DNA of 64,000 nucleotides from Marinobacter sp. 2_MG-2023 (GTDB lineage Bacteria; Pseudomonadota; Gammaproteobacteria; Pseudomonadales; Oleiphilaceae), in contig NZ_JAUOPH010000002.1 of NCBI RefSeq assembly GCF_030546935.1, positions 372,001-436,000 of the forward strand. The letters are read 5' to 3'. Both the position numbers and the translations under genes were made by a program. The notes under the pieces were generated by a model. The model did no database searches, was not told the DNA's origin, and saw only the letters and a list, made by a program, of their open reading frames with translations. Shown here in pieces: positions 27,482 to 36,452 of the stretch (the first letter of the stretch is position 1; each line of letters begins with the position of its first letter).

Positions 27482-27907
27482 TCAGGCGAAACGTGACCGG
27501 AAACTCTCCGGTATGGACACCACTTTCTTCTGCGGGTAGTCAAAAAATACAAACCCGTATTTTGCCAGGGCAACGGCCTGGCCACTCTCAGCCTTGGTCA
27601 CCCGGAACACGAAGTCGCCGCCGTATTTATTGAAATCCATAACTCCAACTTCAAAACGCAGCATTTCGGGAAAAAACGATTCCGACTGATACATGGTGGC
27701 GAGGTCGGTCACGATAATGCCCTCACCGCCGCTATCGCTCTCAGGAATGCCAAAATTTATCAGAAACTGGGCTCGCGCCTCAGAAAGCATCGATACCAGA
27801 GCATCGTTGCCCAGATGGTTGGCGCCGTTGATGTCAGTCGTTCGGACCTGCATAAGCGTTTCGAAATAGAATACATCGTCAGGGAAAGAAAGTGCGATTC
27901 GGGCCAC
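27482..27907 (-). CDS. Hotdog-fold acyl-CoA thioesterase (4HBT/YbgC-like)
   Basis: 141 residues with the hotdog arrangement of the 4-hydroxybenzoyl-CoA thioesterase family: QVRTTDINGANHLGNDALVSMLSEARAQF resembles the catalytic segment (D-x-N/D-x-x-x-H-x-x-N). The start codon is GTG, with AGGTAA upstream. Substrate unknown. Monocistronic. Confidence 0.8.
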   Translation of the reverse strand: MARIALSFPDDVFYFETLMQVRTTDINGANHLGNDALVSMLSEARAQFLINFGIPESDSGGEGIIVTDLATMYQSESFFPEMLRFEVGVMDFNKYGGDFVFRVTKAESGQAVALAKYGFVFFDYPQKKVVSIPESFRSRFA

Positions 27908-28099
27908 TGTGGAAGTTACCTGTCTGGCAAAGTGTCGGGCAAGAAATCGGATAATACTCTGTTACGCCGAGGCCTTCATCTCAAGATCTTGTCGCAAAAA
28001 TCGGGTATCGTCATTTTTGATCTTTTAGTGCTGAATTGAGCCTTTGCATATCAGGCTTGGATTGCGCGCTGAATGTAACGGCAAGTGGAGGTTACGGCC

Positions 28100-29755
28100 T
28101 TGAATAATGAAAACTCTATGGACATTCGCCCTGCGGCCACTCTGGCCTTAGTACGGGACACTCCTGACGGAATTGAAATACTGTTATTGCAGCGCACCTG
28201 GGACGCCGTATTTTTACCCGGTTATTACGTTTTCCCGGGTGGCGCGGTCGATCAGCAGGAATCCTGGGGACGAAAGCATACTGCTGGCATGGAAGACACC
28301 GAAATCAGCCACACCATGAGCCTGAGTGACGGCGGTACAGATTATATGCTGGCCGCTGTTCGTGAGTGTTTTGAAGAAGCCGGCGTGTTGATGGCGGTGG
28401 ATGCAGACCGACGTACAATCGGTGGAGATCATGCGGCTCATGGAGATCGCGGGGCTGTATTCAGGGGCGAACTGTCCCTCGCTGAACTGTGCCAGCGGCA
28501 CACACTGACCATCCCGCTCGACAGGCTGGCCTACCTGAGCCACTGGATTACCCCGCCGGGCCCACCCAGGCGCTTTGATACCCGCTTTTTCGTGACCCCA
28601 GCGCCAGAGAACCAGCGTGTGAGCCATGATGGGGAGGAAACCATCAGCCACGTCTGGATCAGCCCGGCACAGGCACTGGAAGAACATCGTGCTGGCCAAC
28701 GATTAATGACCTTGCCAACTGTCAGAACCCTGCGGGTACTGAGGGACTTCGAGACCGTCGAAAACCTGATGCGCTACGCCTGGGCAAACCCACCTGAACC
28801 CTTCCCGAGCAAGCCATGGCCAGCCACCCGGCGCGGTAAACCAGTACTTCTGGAACCCGGCGCACCAGCCTATGATGAAGCCGCCAAGCTGGATCCCGAA
28901 GCGGCAGGCACCACGAAATCGGAGATTGTACCCGGCGAGCCGGTTGAGATTGCAGCCGGTGTGGTTCGCCTCACGGCGCCAAACCCGGGCGTGATGACCG
29001 GGCCCGGCACCAATACCTACATCCTTGGCCACAAGCGTTTTACCGTGCTGGACCCTGGCCCCGATCATGCGGGACACATGGAGCAGATTCTTGCGTTCAC
29101 TGGAGGGGAGATTGAATCTGTAATCGTTACTCACACCCACCTTGACCACTCCCCTGGCACCCGCACCCTGAAAGAAAAAACAGGATGCCGGGTTTATGGT
29201 CGGTCTGCACCCGCCGGGGCATCACAGGATCAGAAGTTCGCACCAGATGAGCAGCCTGAGCATGGCGACCTGATCGAGACCGATGCGGGCACGCTCAAGG
29301 TACTGCATACACCGGGACATGCCTCCAATCACCTTTGTTTTCTACTGAGGGATCAGGAACTGCTGTTTTCGGGGGATCACATCATGCAGGGCTCAACCGT
29401 GGTCATAAACCCGCCCGATGGCGACATGAAAGCCTATCTGGAAACGCTCTACGATCTGCTAGCGGAGCCAGTACGTTACATCGCTCCTGCTCATGGCTTT
29501 TTAATGGGGCACCCTGAAGCGATCATCGACTACCTGATCACCCATAGGCTATCTCGGGAACACAAGGTAGCAAGAGCTCTTGAAGATCTTTCGCCCGTGG
29601 GGCTGAAAGATCTGACCAGCAAAGCCTACGACGACGTGCCAGCAGCAATTCACGGAGTCGCCGCCCGCTCCGCGCTGGCTCATCTGCTCAAGCTGGAAGC
29701 CGATGGCAGAGCCCTTCAGCAAGAAGGGCTCTGGCGGACTATACCCACAACCTGA
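28100..29755 (+). CDS. Nudix hydrolase fused to a metallo-beta-lactamase-fold domain
   Basis: 551 residues, two enzymes in one chain. The N-terminal half (about 1-240) is Nudix-like, with WDAVFLPGYYVFPGGAVD and the Nudix helix AAVRECFEEAGVLM, separated by an insertion. The C-terminal half (about 280-551) is a metallo-beta-lactamase domain like LACTB2, with the zinc motif THTHLDHSPGT, HTPGHASNHL, SGDHIMQGSTVV and PAHGFLMGHP. I start at TTG 28100 because GGAGG lies 8 bases upstream; a GTG at 28085 overlaps that site. A role in hydrolysing acyl-CoA or nucleotide esters is only inference. Confidence 0.87.
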   Translation: MNNENSMDIRPAATLALVRDTPDGIEILLLQRTWDAVFLPGYYVFPGGAVDQQESWGRKHTAGMEDTEISHTMSLSDGGTDYMLAAVRECFEEAGVLMAVDADRRTIGGDHAAHGDRGAVFRGELSLAELCQRHTLTIPLDRLAYLSHWITPPGPPRRFDTRFFVTPAPENQRVSHDGEETISHVWISPAQALEEHRAGQRLMTLPTVRTLRVLRDFETVENLMRYAWANPPEPFPSKPWPATRRGKPVLLEPGAPAYDEAAKLDPEAAGTTKSEIVPGEPVEIAAGVVRLTAPNPGVMTGPGTNTYILGHKRFTVLDPGPDHAGHMEQILAFTGGEIESVIVTHTHLDHSPGTRTLKEKTGCRVYGRSAPAGASQDQKFAPDEQPEHGDLIETDAGTLKVLHTPGHASNHLCFLLRDQELLFSGDHIMQGSTVVINPPDGDMKAYLETLYDLLAEPVRYIAPAHGFLMGHPEAIIDYLITHRLSREHKVARALEDLSPVGLKDLTSKAYDDVPAAIHGVAARSALAHLLKLEADGRALQQEGLWRTIPTT

Positions 29756-29791
29756 GTCGCGGGTACGTGCAGGTGCTACACCTGCCCGTAT

Positions 29792-29950
29792 CTATTTTTT
29801 TGCAATGATGTACACCGCGTGCACTATGCCAGGGATATAGCCCAGAAGGGTCAGTATTATGTTGATCCAGAAGTGCTTCCCGATACCAACCTGCAGGAAC
29901 ACGCCCAGCGGCGGTAACAAAATTGCTATAAGAATTCGCAAAAGATCCAT
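29792..29950 (-). CDS. Pmp3/YqaE-family small membrane protein
   Basis: 52 residues, two membrane helices. It matches the Pmp3/YqaE/stress-induced pattern: an N-terminal ILIAILLPPLGVFLQVG followed by WINIILTLLGYIPGIVHAVYII. GGAG lies 8 bases upstream of the ATG. Homologues affect membrane potential under salt and cold stress. Encoded convergently to the Nudix/MBL gene, ending 36 bases from it. Confidence 0.9.
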   Translation of the reverse strand: MDLLRILIAILLPPLGVFLQVGIGKHFWINIILTLLGYIPGIVHAVYIIAKK

Positions 29951-30064
29951 ATTGTTTACTCCATCCGTCGGTTATAACTGACCTGACTGCAACGATAAAC
30001 CCCGCAGTCTGGCCAAGCCGGTAATTTTACGCTAATTCGCGTGAAGTTCATGGCAACACTATGA

Positions 30065-30095
30065 AAATGGCATTAAACCTTTGTTATTGCCATTT
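30065..30095. repeat. Inverted repeat upstream of the M14-type gene
   Basis: Arms AAATGGCA/TGCCATTT with a 15-base A/T-rich interior, 58 bases before the start of the next gene. Could be a regulator site or leader hairpin. No known motif matched. Confidence 0.4.
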
Positions 30096-30152
30096 CCATA
30101 AGCACCACTCGACCTTTACCCTTGGGCCCTTGTTGATGACCCGTGAGGAATC

Positions 30153-31589
30153 ATGCTGTTTTCCAGGCTGCGAACACTGACCCATATTAAACCCGTTTTT
30201 TGCCTTCTGATGCTGACGATACCTGCCGTAGCCATGGCAGATCCACCCACTGACAAAAAACAAGTGGGGCCAGCCCGGGAGATTCTGCTGGCAGAACTGG
30301 CGGAAGACGAAAGCGTTGAGGATGTGGAACATTCAAAGCCGCGACACCCAACCGGCGATGTGCAGGTTCCGGCCAATGAGGCGGCACCAGAAAGCCCGGC
30401 ACCAAAGCCAGAACCGGTCCTGAAGCCAAAGAAAGTGGCGCCTAATATTGATCTCAAAGACGTTGCACCGGCACCAGCTCCGGAGCCACCCGCGGATCCG
30501 GATGCTCAAGACGCACCTGGCAGCGAAGAAGCGGATGTCAGCAAGGCTCAGGAAGATGGTGCGCCTAGCTCTATGCCCGCGACACAGGAACAGGAAACAC
30601 CGGAACCGGCGGATGAAAAACCACAGAGCGCCAAAAATCTGGTTCTGCTTGAAAGTGAAGTTCTGCCGGGCACATCCACGCGCCTGGGTTGGTCAGCAGG
30701 CATTCAGATTGCCGGCCTGTCACAGCCCACGCCTGTACTGGTAGTGAATGGCGCCAACGCAGGCCCAACCCTGTGCCTCACAAGTACAATTCACGGAGAC
30801 GAACTGAACGGCATCGAGATTATTCGCCAGACCATGTACGACCTTGATCCGGAAAAGCTGAGCGGCGCCGTAGTGGGTATTCCCATCGTAAACCTGCCCG
30901 GTTTCCAGCAAGGTAGCCGTTATCTGCCGGATCGCCGTGATCTGAACCGACATTTCCCCGGCAGCAAGAATGGCAGCCTGGCGGATAGGATTGCCAACTC
31001 CCTGTTCGAGAAGGTTATTCAATACTGCGATATGCTGGTGGATATCCATACCGGCTCACTGAAGCGCACCAACCTGCCCCAGCTCCGTGCCGATATGAAC
31101 AACCCCGCGGTTGCCGAATTTACCCGGGGCTTTGATCGAATGGCCGTTGTGCACAGCACCGGATCCCCCGGGATGCTCCGCACCGCAGCGGTGAATGCCG
31201 GCATTCGTGCCGTCACACTGGAAGCTGGCGAATCCCACCGCATTCAGGAACATCAGATTGATGCCGGCGTAAACAGCCTGGCCAGCCTGATGGAAAAGCA
31301 GAAAATGATTTCGCGAATGTTTGTGTGGGGTGATCCGGAGCCTGTGTACTATGATTCGGCCTGGGTACGGGCAAACCACGGCGGCATTCTGTTCAGCAAG
31401 GTCGAACTGGGCGCCAAGGTTTCCAAAGGTGAGGTTCTTGGCTATATCGCAGATCCGATCACTAACGCCCAATACCCTATTGCCTCCAGCAGTGATGGGC
31501 GCATCATCGGCATGGCCGTTGATCAGGTGGTTATGGCGGGTTTCGCAGCCTACCACATTGGCACCAAGGCAAAAGTGCCAGGAGAATAG
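30153..31589 (+). CDS. Exported M14-type succinylglutamate desuccinylase/aspartoacylase-like protein
   Basis: 478 residues. Signal peptide (about 1-29, ending AVAMA) followed by a ~130-residue Pro/Glu/Ala-rich low-complexity spacer, then an AstE/AspA-type zinc hydrolase domain. Zinc ligands are in STIHGDELNG (HxxE) and LVDIHTGS. Conserved DRRDLNRHFPGS is the Arg/Asn substrate-binding stretch, and EAGES supplies the catalytic Glu. The export signal and long spacer are unusual, since AstE and aspartoacylases act in the cytoplasm. It may act on periplasmic acyl-amino acids or cell-wall peptides. Confidence 0.83.
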   Translation: MLFSRLRTLTHIKPVFCLLMLTIPAVAMADPPTDKKQVGPAREILLAELAEDESVEDVEHSKPRHPTGDVQVPANEAAPESPAPKPEPVLKPKKVAPNIDLKDVAPAPAPEPPADPDAQDAPGSEEADVSKAQEDGAPSSMPATQEQETPEPADEKPQSAKNLVLLESEVLPGTSTRLGWSAGIQIAGLSQPTPVLVVNGANAGPTLCLTSTIHGDELNGIEIIRQTMYDLDPEKLSGAVVGIPIVNLPGFQQGSRYLPDRRDLNRHFPGSKNGSLADRIANSLFEKVIQYCDMLVDIHTGSLKRTNLPQLRADMNNPAVAEFTRGFDRMAVVHSTGSPGMLRTAAVNAGIRAVTLEAGESHRIQEHQIDAGVNSLASLMEKQKMISRMFVWGDPEPVYYDSAWVRANHGGILFSKVELGAKVSKGEVLGYIADPITNAQYPIASSSDGRIIGMAVDQVVMAGFAAYHIGTKAKVPGE

Positions 31590-31634
31590 TATCCTATCGT
31601 TGTACGCTCTCGCGAATGACTGACAGGAGTTGAT

Positions 31635-32573
31635 GTGCCTTCAGAAAACAGTCCAGCCAGATCTGCGTCTCTAACCTACGCAGGCCTGGTTCTGACACCT
31701 TTGTTCTGGGCTGGCAATGCCGTTGTTGCCCGGGGCACCGTCGACAGCATACCGCCCATTTCCATGGCTTTCTGGCGCTGGGTCATAGCACTCGCCATTC
31801 TGCTGCCCTTTGCTCTGCCCGGTATCTGGCGACACCGGGCCTTGATCCGCCAGCATCTGGGTTCCATGGTGGTACTCGCCACATTCAGCGTCGGTGCTTT
31901 CAACTCACTGTTATACGTTGCTGCTGTCACCACAACAGCGACCAACATTGCCCTGATCAATGCCACCATTCCGATTTTTGTTTCGCTGCTGGCATGGATT
32001 ATTCTGGGCGATCGCACCCGGCCGATTCAGGCACTGGGGATTGTGCTCGCAATATTTGGCATTCTCACGGTAGTAGCACGAGGGGACCTATCGGTTCTCA
32101 CCGGCCTGAAGTCACAACCAGGCGACCTGATAATGGTCGCCGCCGTGTTCAGCTGGGGTCTGTTTTCCGTGTTACTCAGACGCCAGGCAGTTCCTCTACC
32201 CGGGTTTACCTTCCTCAGCACCCAGATTCTGCTTGGCACCCTGGTTATCCTTCCGTTTTATCTGGGTGACCTGCTGTTTTTCTCTGGTGGCTTTGAGCTA
32301 ACCCGACAAACCGCTCTGCCACTCGCCTATTTCGCAATCTTCCCGGGGATTCTCGCCTACGGCTTCTGGAACTACGCCGTGCACAGTATAGGGCCGTCCC
32401 GGGCAGCCATTTTCATATACCTGACACCGGTTTTTGCTTCAATTCTGGCCAGTATTTTCCTTGGAGAGTCGTTGGGGCTCTTCCATATAATTGGCGGCGC
32501 GTTCATCCTAGCCGGACTATTACTGGCTACCCGAGCGGGTCAAAAGGTGCCGGACTACAGCAAGTTGTCCTGA
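31635..32573 (+). CDS. EamA/DMT-family transporter
   Basis: 312 residues with ten predicted membrane helices in two EamA repeats. The first has the typical PLFWAGNAVVARG; the second includes FWNYAVHSIGPSRAAIFIYLTPVFA. Start is GTG with AGGAGT a few bases upstream. It exports small metabolites in general; the substrate cannot be told. Directly after the M14-type gene (45 bases), possibly co-transcribed. Confidence 0.88.
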   Translation: MPSENSPARSASLTYAGLVLTPLFWAGNAVVARGTVDSIPPISMAFWRWVIALAILLPFALPGIWRHRALIRQHLGSMVVLATFSVGAFNSLLYVAAVTTTATNIALINATIPIFVSLLAWIILGDRTRPIQALGIVLAIFGILTVVARGDLSVLTGLKSQPGDLIMVAAVFSWGLFSVLLRRQAVPLPGFTFLSTQILLGTLVILPFYLGDLLFFSGGFELTRQTALPLAYFAIFPGILAYGFWNYAVHSIGPSRAAIFIYLTPVFASILASIFLGESLGLFHIIGGAFILAGLLLATRAGQKVPDYSKLS

Positions 32574-32601
32574 TAAACTCTAAATTCACAAGGAGCCCAC
32601 C

Positions 32602-32952
32602 ATGCTTAAGAAGCTCACGCTCAGACCCATTCATCACACACTGGGGTCCCTGCTGCTGGTGCTGATGATTTCAGCACTCGGTTCTGCCGCGAACGCCCAG
32701 AGCAATGCGACCACGCAGGCTGAAACACCGGACCCGGTTACAACCTCAACCAGCACACCCGGTGAAAACTCTGGCCTTTGCGAGCGTCCGGAACAGTGGC
32801 TTTGGGCCGAGACTTATGAAGAAGGTGATATGAGCTTCCACGGCGGCAAAGTATGGAAAGCCATTGAAAAAACCAGTGGCGATATGCCCGGGAAGAACGA
32901 GCCATCACGCTGGAAACTCATAGACGATCACTGCTTTATGGTTGATCAGTAG
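32602..32952 (+). CDS. Small exported protein with carbohydrate-binding-like C-terminus
   Basis: 116 residues. Signal peptide (about 1-33, ending ANAQ). A low-complexity Thr/Pro linker, then a ~45-residue module WLWAETYEEGDMSFHGGKVWKA ... PSRWKLID. Its W-x5-Y-x2-GD and GG-x-VW-x-A pattern looks like a type 3 chitin-binding (CBM5/12) fold. This match is my reading and needs an HMM search. Its last 17 bases overlap the convergent PatB-like gene. Confidence 0.65.
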   Translation: MLKKLTLRPIHHTLGSLLLVLMISALGSAANAQSNATTQAETPDPVTTSTSTPGENSGLCERPEQWLWAETYEEGDMSFHGGKVWKAIEKTSGDMPGKNEPSRWKLIDDHCFMVDQ

Positions 32953-34138
32953 CCTGAGGGTTGCCCGGTAATGCCGCTTCGATACGCTGTAACACATCGA
33001 CCAGCACCGCCTTCGGGCAGCCGATGTTGAGCCGCATGAAACCACTGCCCTGTTCACCAAATGAAATACCAGGGTTCATGCCTACTCCGGCGTCTTCCAC
33101 AAAAAACCGTTTCAGGGCGGCATCATTCATTCCCAGGCTTCGGCAATCGAGCCACATCAAATAGGTTCCTTCCGGTGCCCGGGTCTGAATTCCAGGCAAG
33201 CGTGCGTTGACTGTCTCCATTACAAAATCGCGGTTCTGCTGTAAATACGCCATCAAATCATCCAGCCAGGGCGCCCCATACCGGTAGCCGGCTTCAAACC
33301 CCGCAACACTGAACGGGTTGCACTGCGGCAAATGCATGGAATCAAACACTGCTTTCATGGCATTGCGCCGGTCCCGGTCCGGGATGACCAGAGCAGACAA
33401 CCCCAACCCGGGCATATTGAAGCTCTTGCTCGGAGCAACCGCGGTTACCAGGGCATCGTCCGGACCCGCGAGAGCGGCCAACATCCGGTGCCGAGGCTTG
33501 TCTGTGAAGGTAAGGTCGCAGTGAATTTCGTCGGAAATCACCGTCAATTCATGCCGGCGAGCGATAGCCAGCACAGCTGTGAGCTCCTGTTCTGACCAGA
33601 TACGTCCTACCGGGTTGTGCGGTGAGCACAACATCAGAAGCCGGGCATCAGGGCGTGCGGCGCAGACCTCCAGGTGCTCCAGATCCATCCGGTAGTGCCC
33701 GGTTTCATCGTCGTAAATCAGGGGATTTTCAATAACCTCCCGACCGCTGAGCCGAACAGAGCTGAAAAACGGTGGATACACCGGCGGTTGCACAATCACG
33801 CCTTCGCCTGGCGCCGCATAGGCCATACAGGCAGCGTGCAGGGAGGGCACGACTCCGGGCGCCATCAGTATCCAGTCCCGTTGAATGTCCCAGCCATGAC
33901 GCTCGCGAAACCAGTCAATTATTGACTGGTACAGACTTTCGGGAAACAGCGTATAGCCGTAGACCGGGTGCGCGGCACGCTCTGCAAGAGCCCGGGTGAC
34001 AGCTTCTGGTGCAGCAAAATCCATGTCTGCCACCCAAACAGGAATCACATCCTCCCGTCCGAACACCGCTCTGCGGGCATCAAACTTAACTGCGCAGGTA
34101 TTTTCACGGTCAAGGGGCAGATCAAACAATTCTTTCAC
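32936..34138 (-). CDS. PatB/MalY-type PLP-dependent C-S lyase/aminotransferase
   Basis: 400 residues, fold type I class I/II aminotransferase of the PatB (cystathionine beta-lyase) group. Early motif VIPVWVADMDFAAPEAV is characteristic. The PLP lysine lies in VAPSKSFNMPGL, preceded by VISDEIHCDL. Substrates are likely cystathionine or similar C-S compounds. Start is GTG with GGAG seven bases upstream. It is divergent from the AEC transporter gene. Confidence 0.9.
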   Translation of the reverse strand: MKELFDLPLDRENTCAVKFDARRAVFGREDVIPVWVADMDFAAPEAVTRALAERAAHPVYGYTLFPESLYQSIIDWFRERHGWDIQRDWILMAPGVVPSLHAACMAYAAPGEGVIVQPPVYPPFFSSVRLSGREVIENPLIYDDETGHYRMDLEHLEVCAARPDARLLMLCSPHNPVGRIWSEQELTAVLAIARRHELTVISDEIHCDLTFTDKPRHRMLAALAGPDDALVTAVAPSKSFNMPGLGLSALVIPDRDRRNAMKAVFDSMHLPQCNPFSVAGFEAGYRYGAPWLDDLMAYLQQNRDFVMETVNARLPGIQTRAPEGTYLMWLDCRSLGMNDAALKRFFVEDAGVGMNPGISFGEQGSGFMRLNIGCPKAVLVDVLQRIEAALPGNPQATDQP

Positions 34139-34347
34139 AAGCGCACTCCACTATCGGCCGACAATCGGGAAACACTGTTGAGTATTCTGGGTGGGTACCG
34201 CCATGTTCGCAACCGGCTCCCTCAGAGCACTGGCATTTTGCTTTGGTCGTATGGAATGTAATATTACTTGCCGAATCACCCAAATACTTGCGAACCTAAC
34301 GGTTTACCCGCGCCAAGCTTCTTCCCCGGCGCCTGCTGGAGCTTTGA

Positions 34348-35235
34348 ATGATCGGTCAAATCCTGTCCACACTGTTACCGGTGTTTCTCATCGCCGGATG
34401 TGGCGCCCTTTACGGACGGTTCCGCACACCAGACATTCAGGGTCTGAACGTTCTGAACATGGAACTTTTTGTTCCCATGCTGGTATTCAGTGTGCTGGCA
34501 GATCAGCACGCCCCGCTGCAGGAATATGCCGGGCTTGCGCTGGCCGCAACGGTTGTTGTTCTGGGCTCCGGGATTGTTCTGTATCCGCTGGCCCGGGTTC
34601 TCAACCTGAACCTGAAAACCTTTTTGCCACCCATGATGTTCAACAACTCGGGCAACATGGGCATTCCGCTGTTGGTTCTCGCCTTTGGCGAGGCCGCCCT
34701 GCCCGCGGCCATCGTTTTGTTTATCGTGGAAATGCTGCTGCACTTTTCCGTGGGCCTGTACATGCTTGACCCTCACACTTCCATACTTCAGCGCCTGCGG
34801 CTTCCCATTGTGTTTGCCAGCATCGCCGGGCTGGCCGTAAACTTTGGGGGTGTGCCGCTACCGGGCTGGCTGCTTGAGTCTCTGAACATGCTGGGTGAAG
34901 TCTGCATCCCTCTTATGCTGTTTACCCTGGGCGTAAGAATGCTGGACATAGACTTCAGCGATTGGAAGCTGGGCATGCTTGGCGCCATTGCCTGCCCGCT
35001 CAGTGGCTTGCTGTTAGCGTGGCCCATGATCTACCTGCTGGACCTGCCCGGCCTTCAGGTTGCTGCGCTCTGGGTATTCGCCGCCCTGCCACCGGCAGTG
35101 CTTAACTATATGGTGGCGGAGCAGTATCAGCAGGAACCTCATAAAGTGGCTTCCCTCGTACTATTAAGTAACCTGGGAAGCCTCGTTGTCATGCCTGTTG
35201 TACTCGGGCTGGTGTTTGCTGCTGGCTACGTCTGA
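34348..35235 (+). CDS. AEC (auxin efflux carrier) family transporter
   Basis: 295 residues with about ten membrane helices. The family's asparagine-containing core appears as FNNSGNMGIPLLVLAFGE. Homologues move dicarboxylates, malonate or amino acids. GGAG lies upstream of the ATG. It is divergent from the PatB-like gene (209-base gap), which suggests coregulation, and convergent with ppk2, 4 bases away. Confidence 0.88.
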   Translation: MIGQILSTLLPVFLIAGCGALYGRFRTPDIQGLNVLNMELFVPMLVFSVLADQHAPLQEYAGLALAATVVVLGSGIVLYPLARVLNLNLKTFLPPMMFNNSGNMGIPLLVLAFGEAALPAAIVLFIVEMLLHFSVGLYMLDPHTSILQRLRLPIVFASIAGLAVNFGGVPLPGWLLESLNMLGEVCIPLMLFTLGVRMLDIDFSDWKLGMLGAIACPLSGLLLAWPMIYLLDLPGLQVAALWVFAALPPAVLNYMVAEQYQQEPHKVASLVLLSNLGSLVVMPVVLGLVFAAGYV

Positions 35236-35239
35236 GCAG

Positions 35240-36271
35240 CTAGTCAGTACGCTTAACGTCCGGATGCAAACTCTTACCCAGTATGTGGTTGTCTTCCTCT
35301 ATCACGGTGGAAGCACTGCCTACAATCAGCGGGTTGGGGCCGCGCACAACATGGCGGTCCTTATCCGGGTAATTCAGTTTACTGAGAAAATGCTGCATGC
35401 AGTCAAGCCGCGCACGTTTCTTGTCATCAGACTTGACCACCATCCAGGGTGCGTCTGCGGTATCCGTGTAGAAAAACATGGCTTCCTTGGCCTCGGTGTA
35501 GTCCGCCCATTTTTCCTGTGCGAGCTGGTCGATCGGGCTAAGCTTCCACTGTTTTAAAGGGTCCATTTTCCGTTTATTGAATCTGGCGGTCTGTTCCTTC
35601 TCGCTCACCGAAAACCAGTATTTGAATAGATGAATATCACTGCGCACCAGCATACGCTCCAGTTCCGGCGTCTGGCGCATGAATTCCAGGTACTCGTTGG
35701 GTTCACAGAAACCCATCACGCGTTCTACACCCGCACGGTTGTACCAGGAGCGGTCGAACAGCACTATTTCGCCACCCGTGGGCAGGTGTTTGATATAGCG
35801 CTGGAAATACCACTGGCCTTTCTCTTCCTCGTTAGGCTTTTCAAGTGCCACAACGCGAGCGCCCCGGGGGTTGAGGTGTTCCATAAAGCGCTTGATGGTG
35901 CCACCTTTCCCGGCGGCATCCCGGCCTTCAAAGATGATGACAACTTTCTGTCCGGTTTCCTTGATCCATTTCTGGGCCTTAAGCAGTTCTATCTGGAGCT
36001 GCTGTTTGTGGCTTTCATAGGCCTTGCGGCTGATCTTTGTCTTGTATGGATACTCTCCGCTCCGGAAAGCTTCTGCGATGTATTCCGGATCATGGCGGTG
36101 TTCTGCAATTGCATGTAGCTGAGCACCAACGTTGGGTTTCGGTTCAGATTTGGTAGCGTTAGCAGGAGCCGAACCCTCCACGGAGTTTTTGGTTTTGGGC
36201 TTGGTTTTTGGCTTGGGCGTGGTTTTGGGCTCGGTTTTACTGGCAGTTACTGAGTCTTGGGTATTAGCCAT
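35240..36271 (-). CDS. ppk2: Polyphosphate kinase 2
   Basis: 343 residues. The N-terminus is a Lys/Pro/Thr repeat (PKTKPKTK) likely to be disordered. The PPK2 domain has Walker A FEGRDAAGKGG (about 115-125) and lid/Walker B region VLFDRSWYNRAGVE, with the Arg-rich lid. It interconverts polyphosphate with NDP/NTP. I start at ATG 36271 (AGGAG upstream), since residues before it in the longer ORF are atypical. Confidence 0.93.
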   Translation of the reverse strand: MANTQDSVTASKTEPKTTPKPKTKPKTKNSVEGSAPANATKSEPKPNVGAQLHAIAEHRHDPEYIAEAFRSGEYPYKTKISRKAYESHKQQLQIELLKAQKWIKETGQKVVIIFEGRDAAGKGGTIKRFMEHLNPRGARVVALEKPNEEEKGQWYFQRYIKHLPTGGEIVLFDRSWYNRAGVERVMGFCEPNEYLEFMRQTPELERMLVRSDIHLFKYWFSVSEKEQTARFNKRKMDPLKQWKLSPIDQLAQEKWADYTEAKEAMFFYTDTADAPWMVVKSDDKKRARLDCMQHFLSKLNYPDKDRHVVRGPNPLIVGSASTVIEEDNHILGKSLHPDVKRTD

Positions 36272-36452
36272 GGGGGCTCCTCTCTTGATTGCTGGTATAG
36301 CTACCAGTTTACGCCCAAAAGTGCTTCTCCAGTGTCTTAACCAAGCTTGCATTGACCCACGTCAGTGAGCGAGGTTGTGGTTATAATCACGGGCTAGGGT
36401 ATGTCTTTCATTGCTATGGCCCGCCAGCACTGTTTTGTCGAGGAAAACGTCT

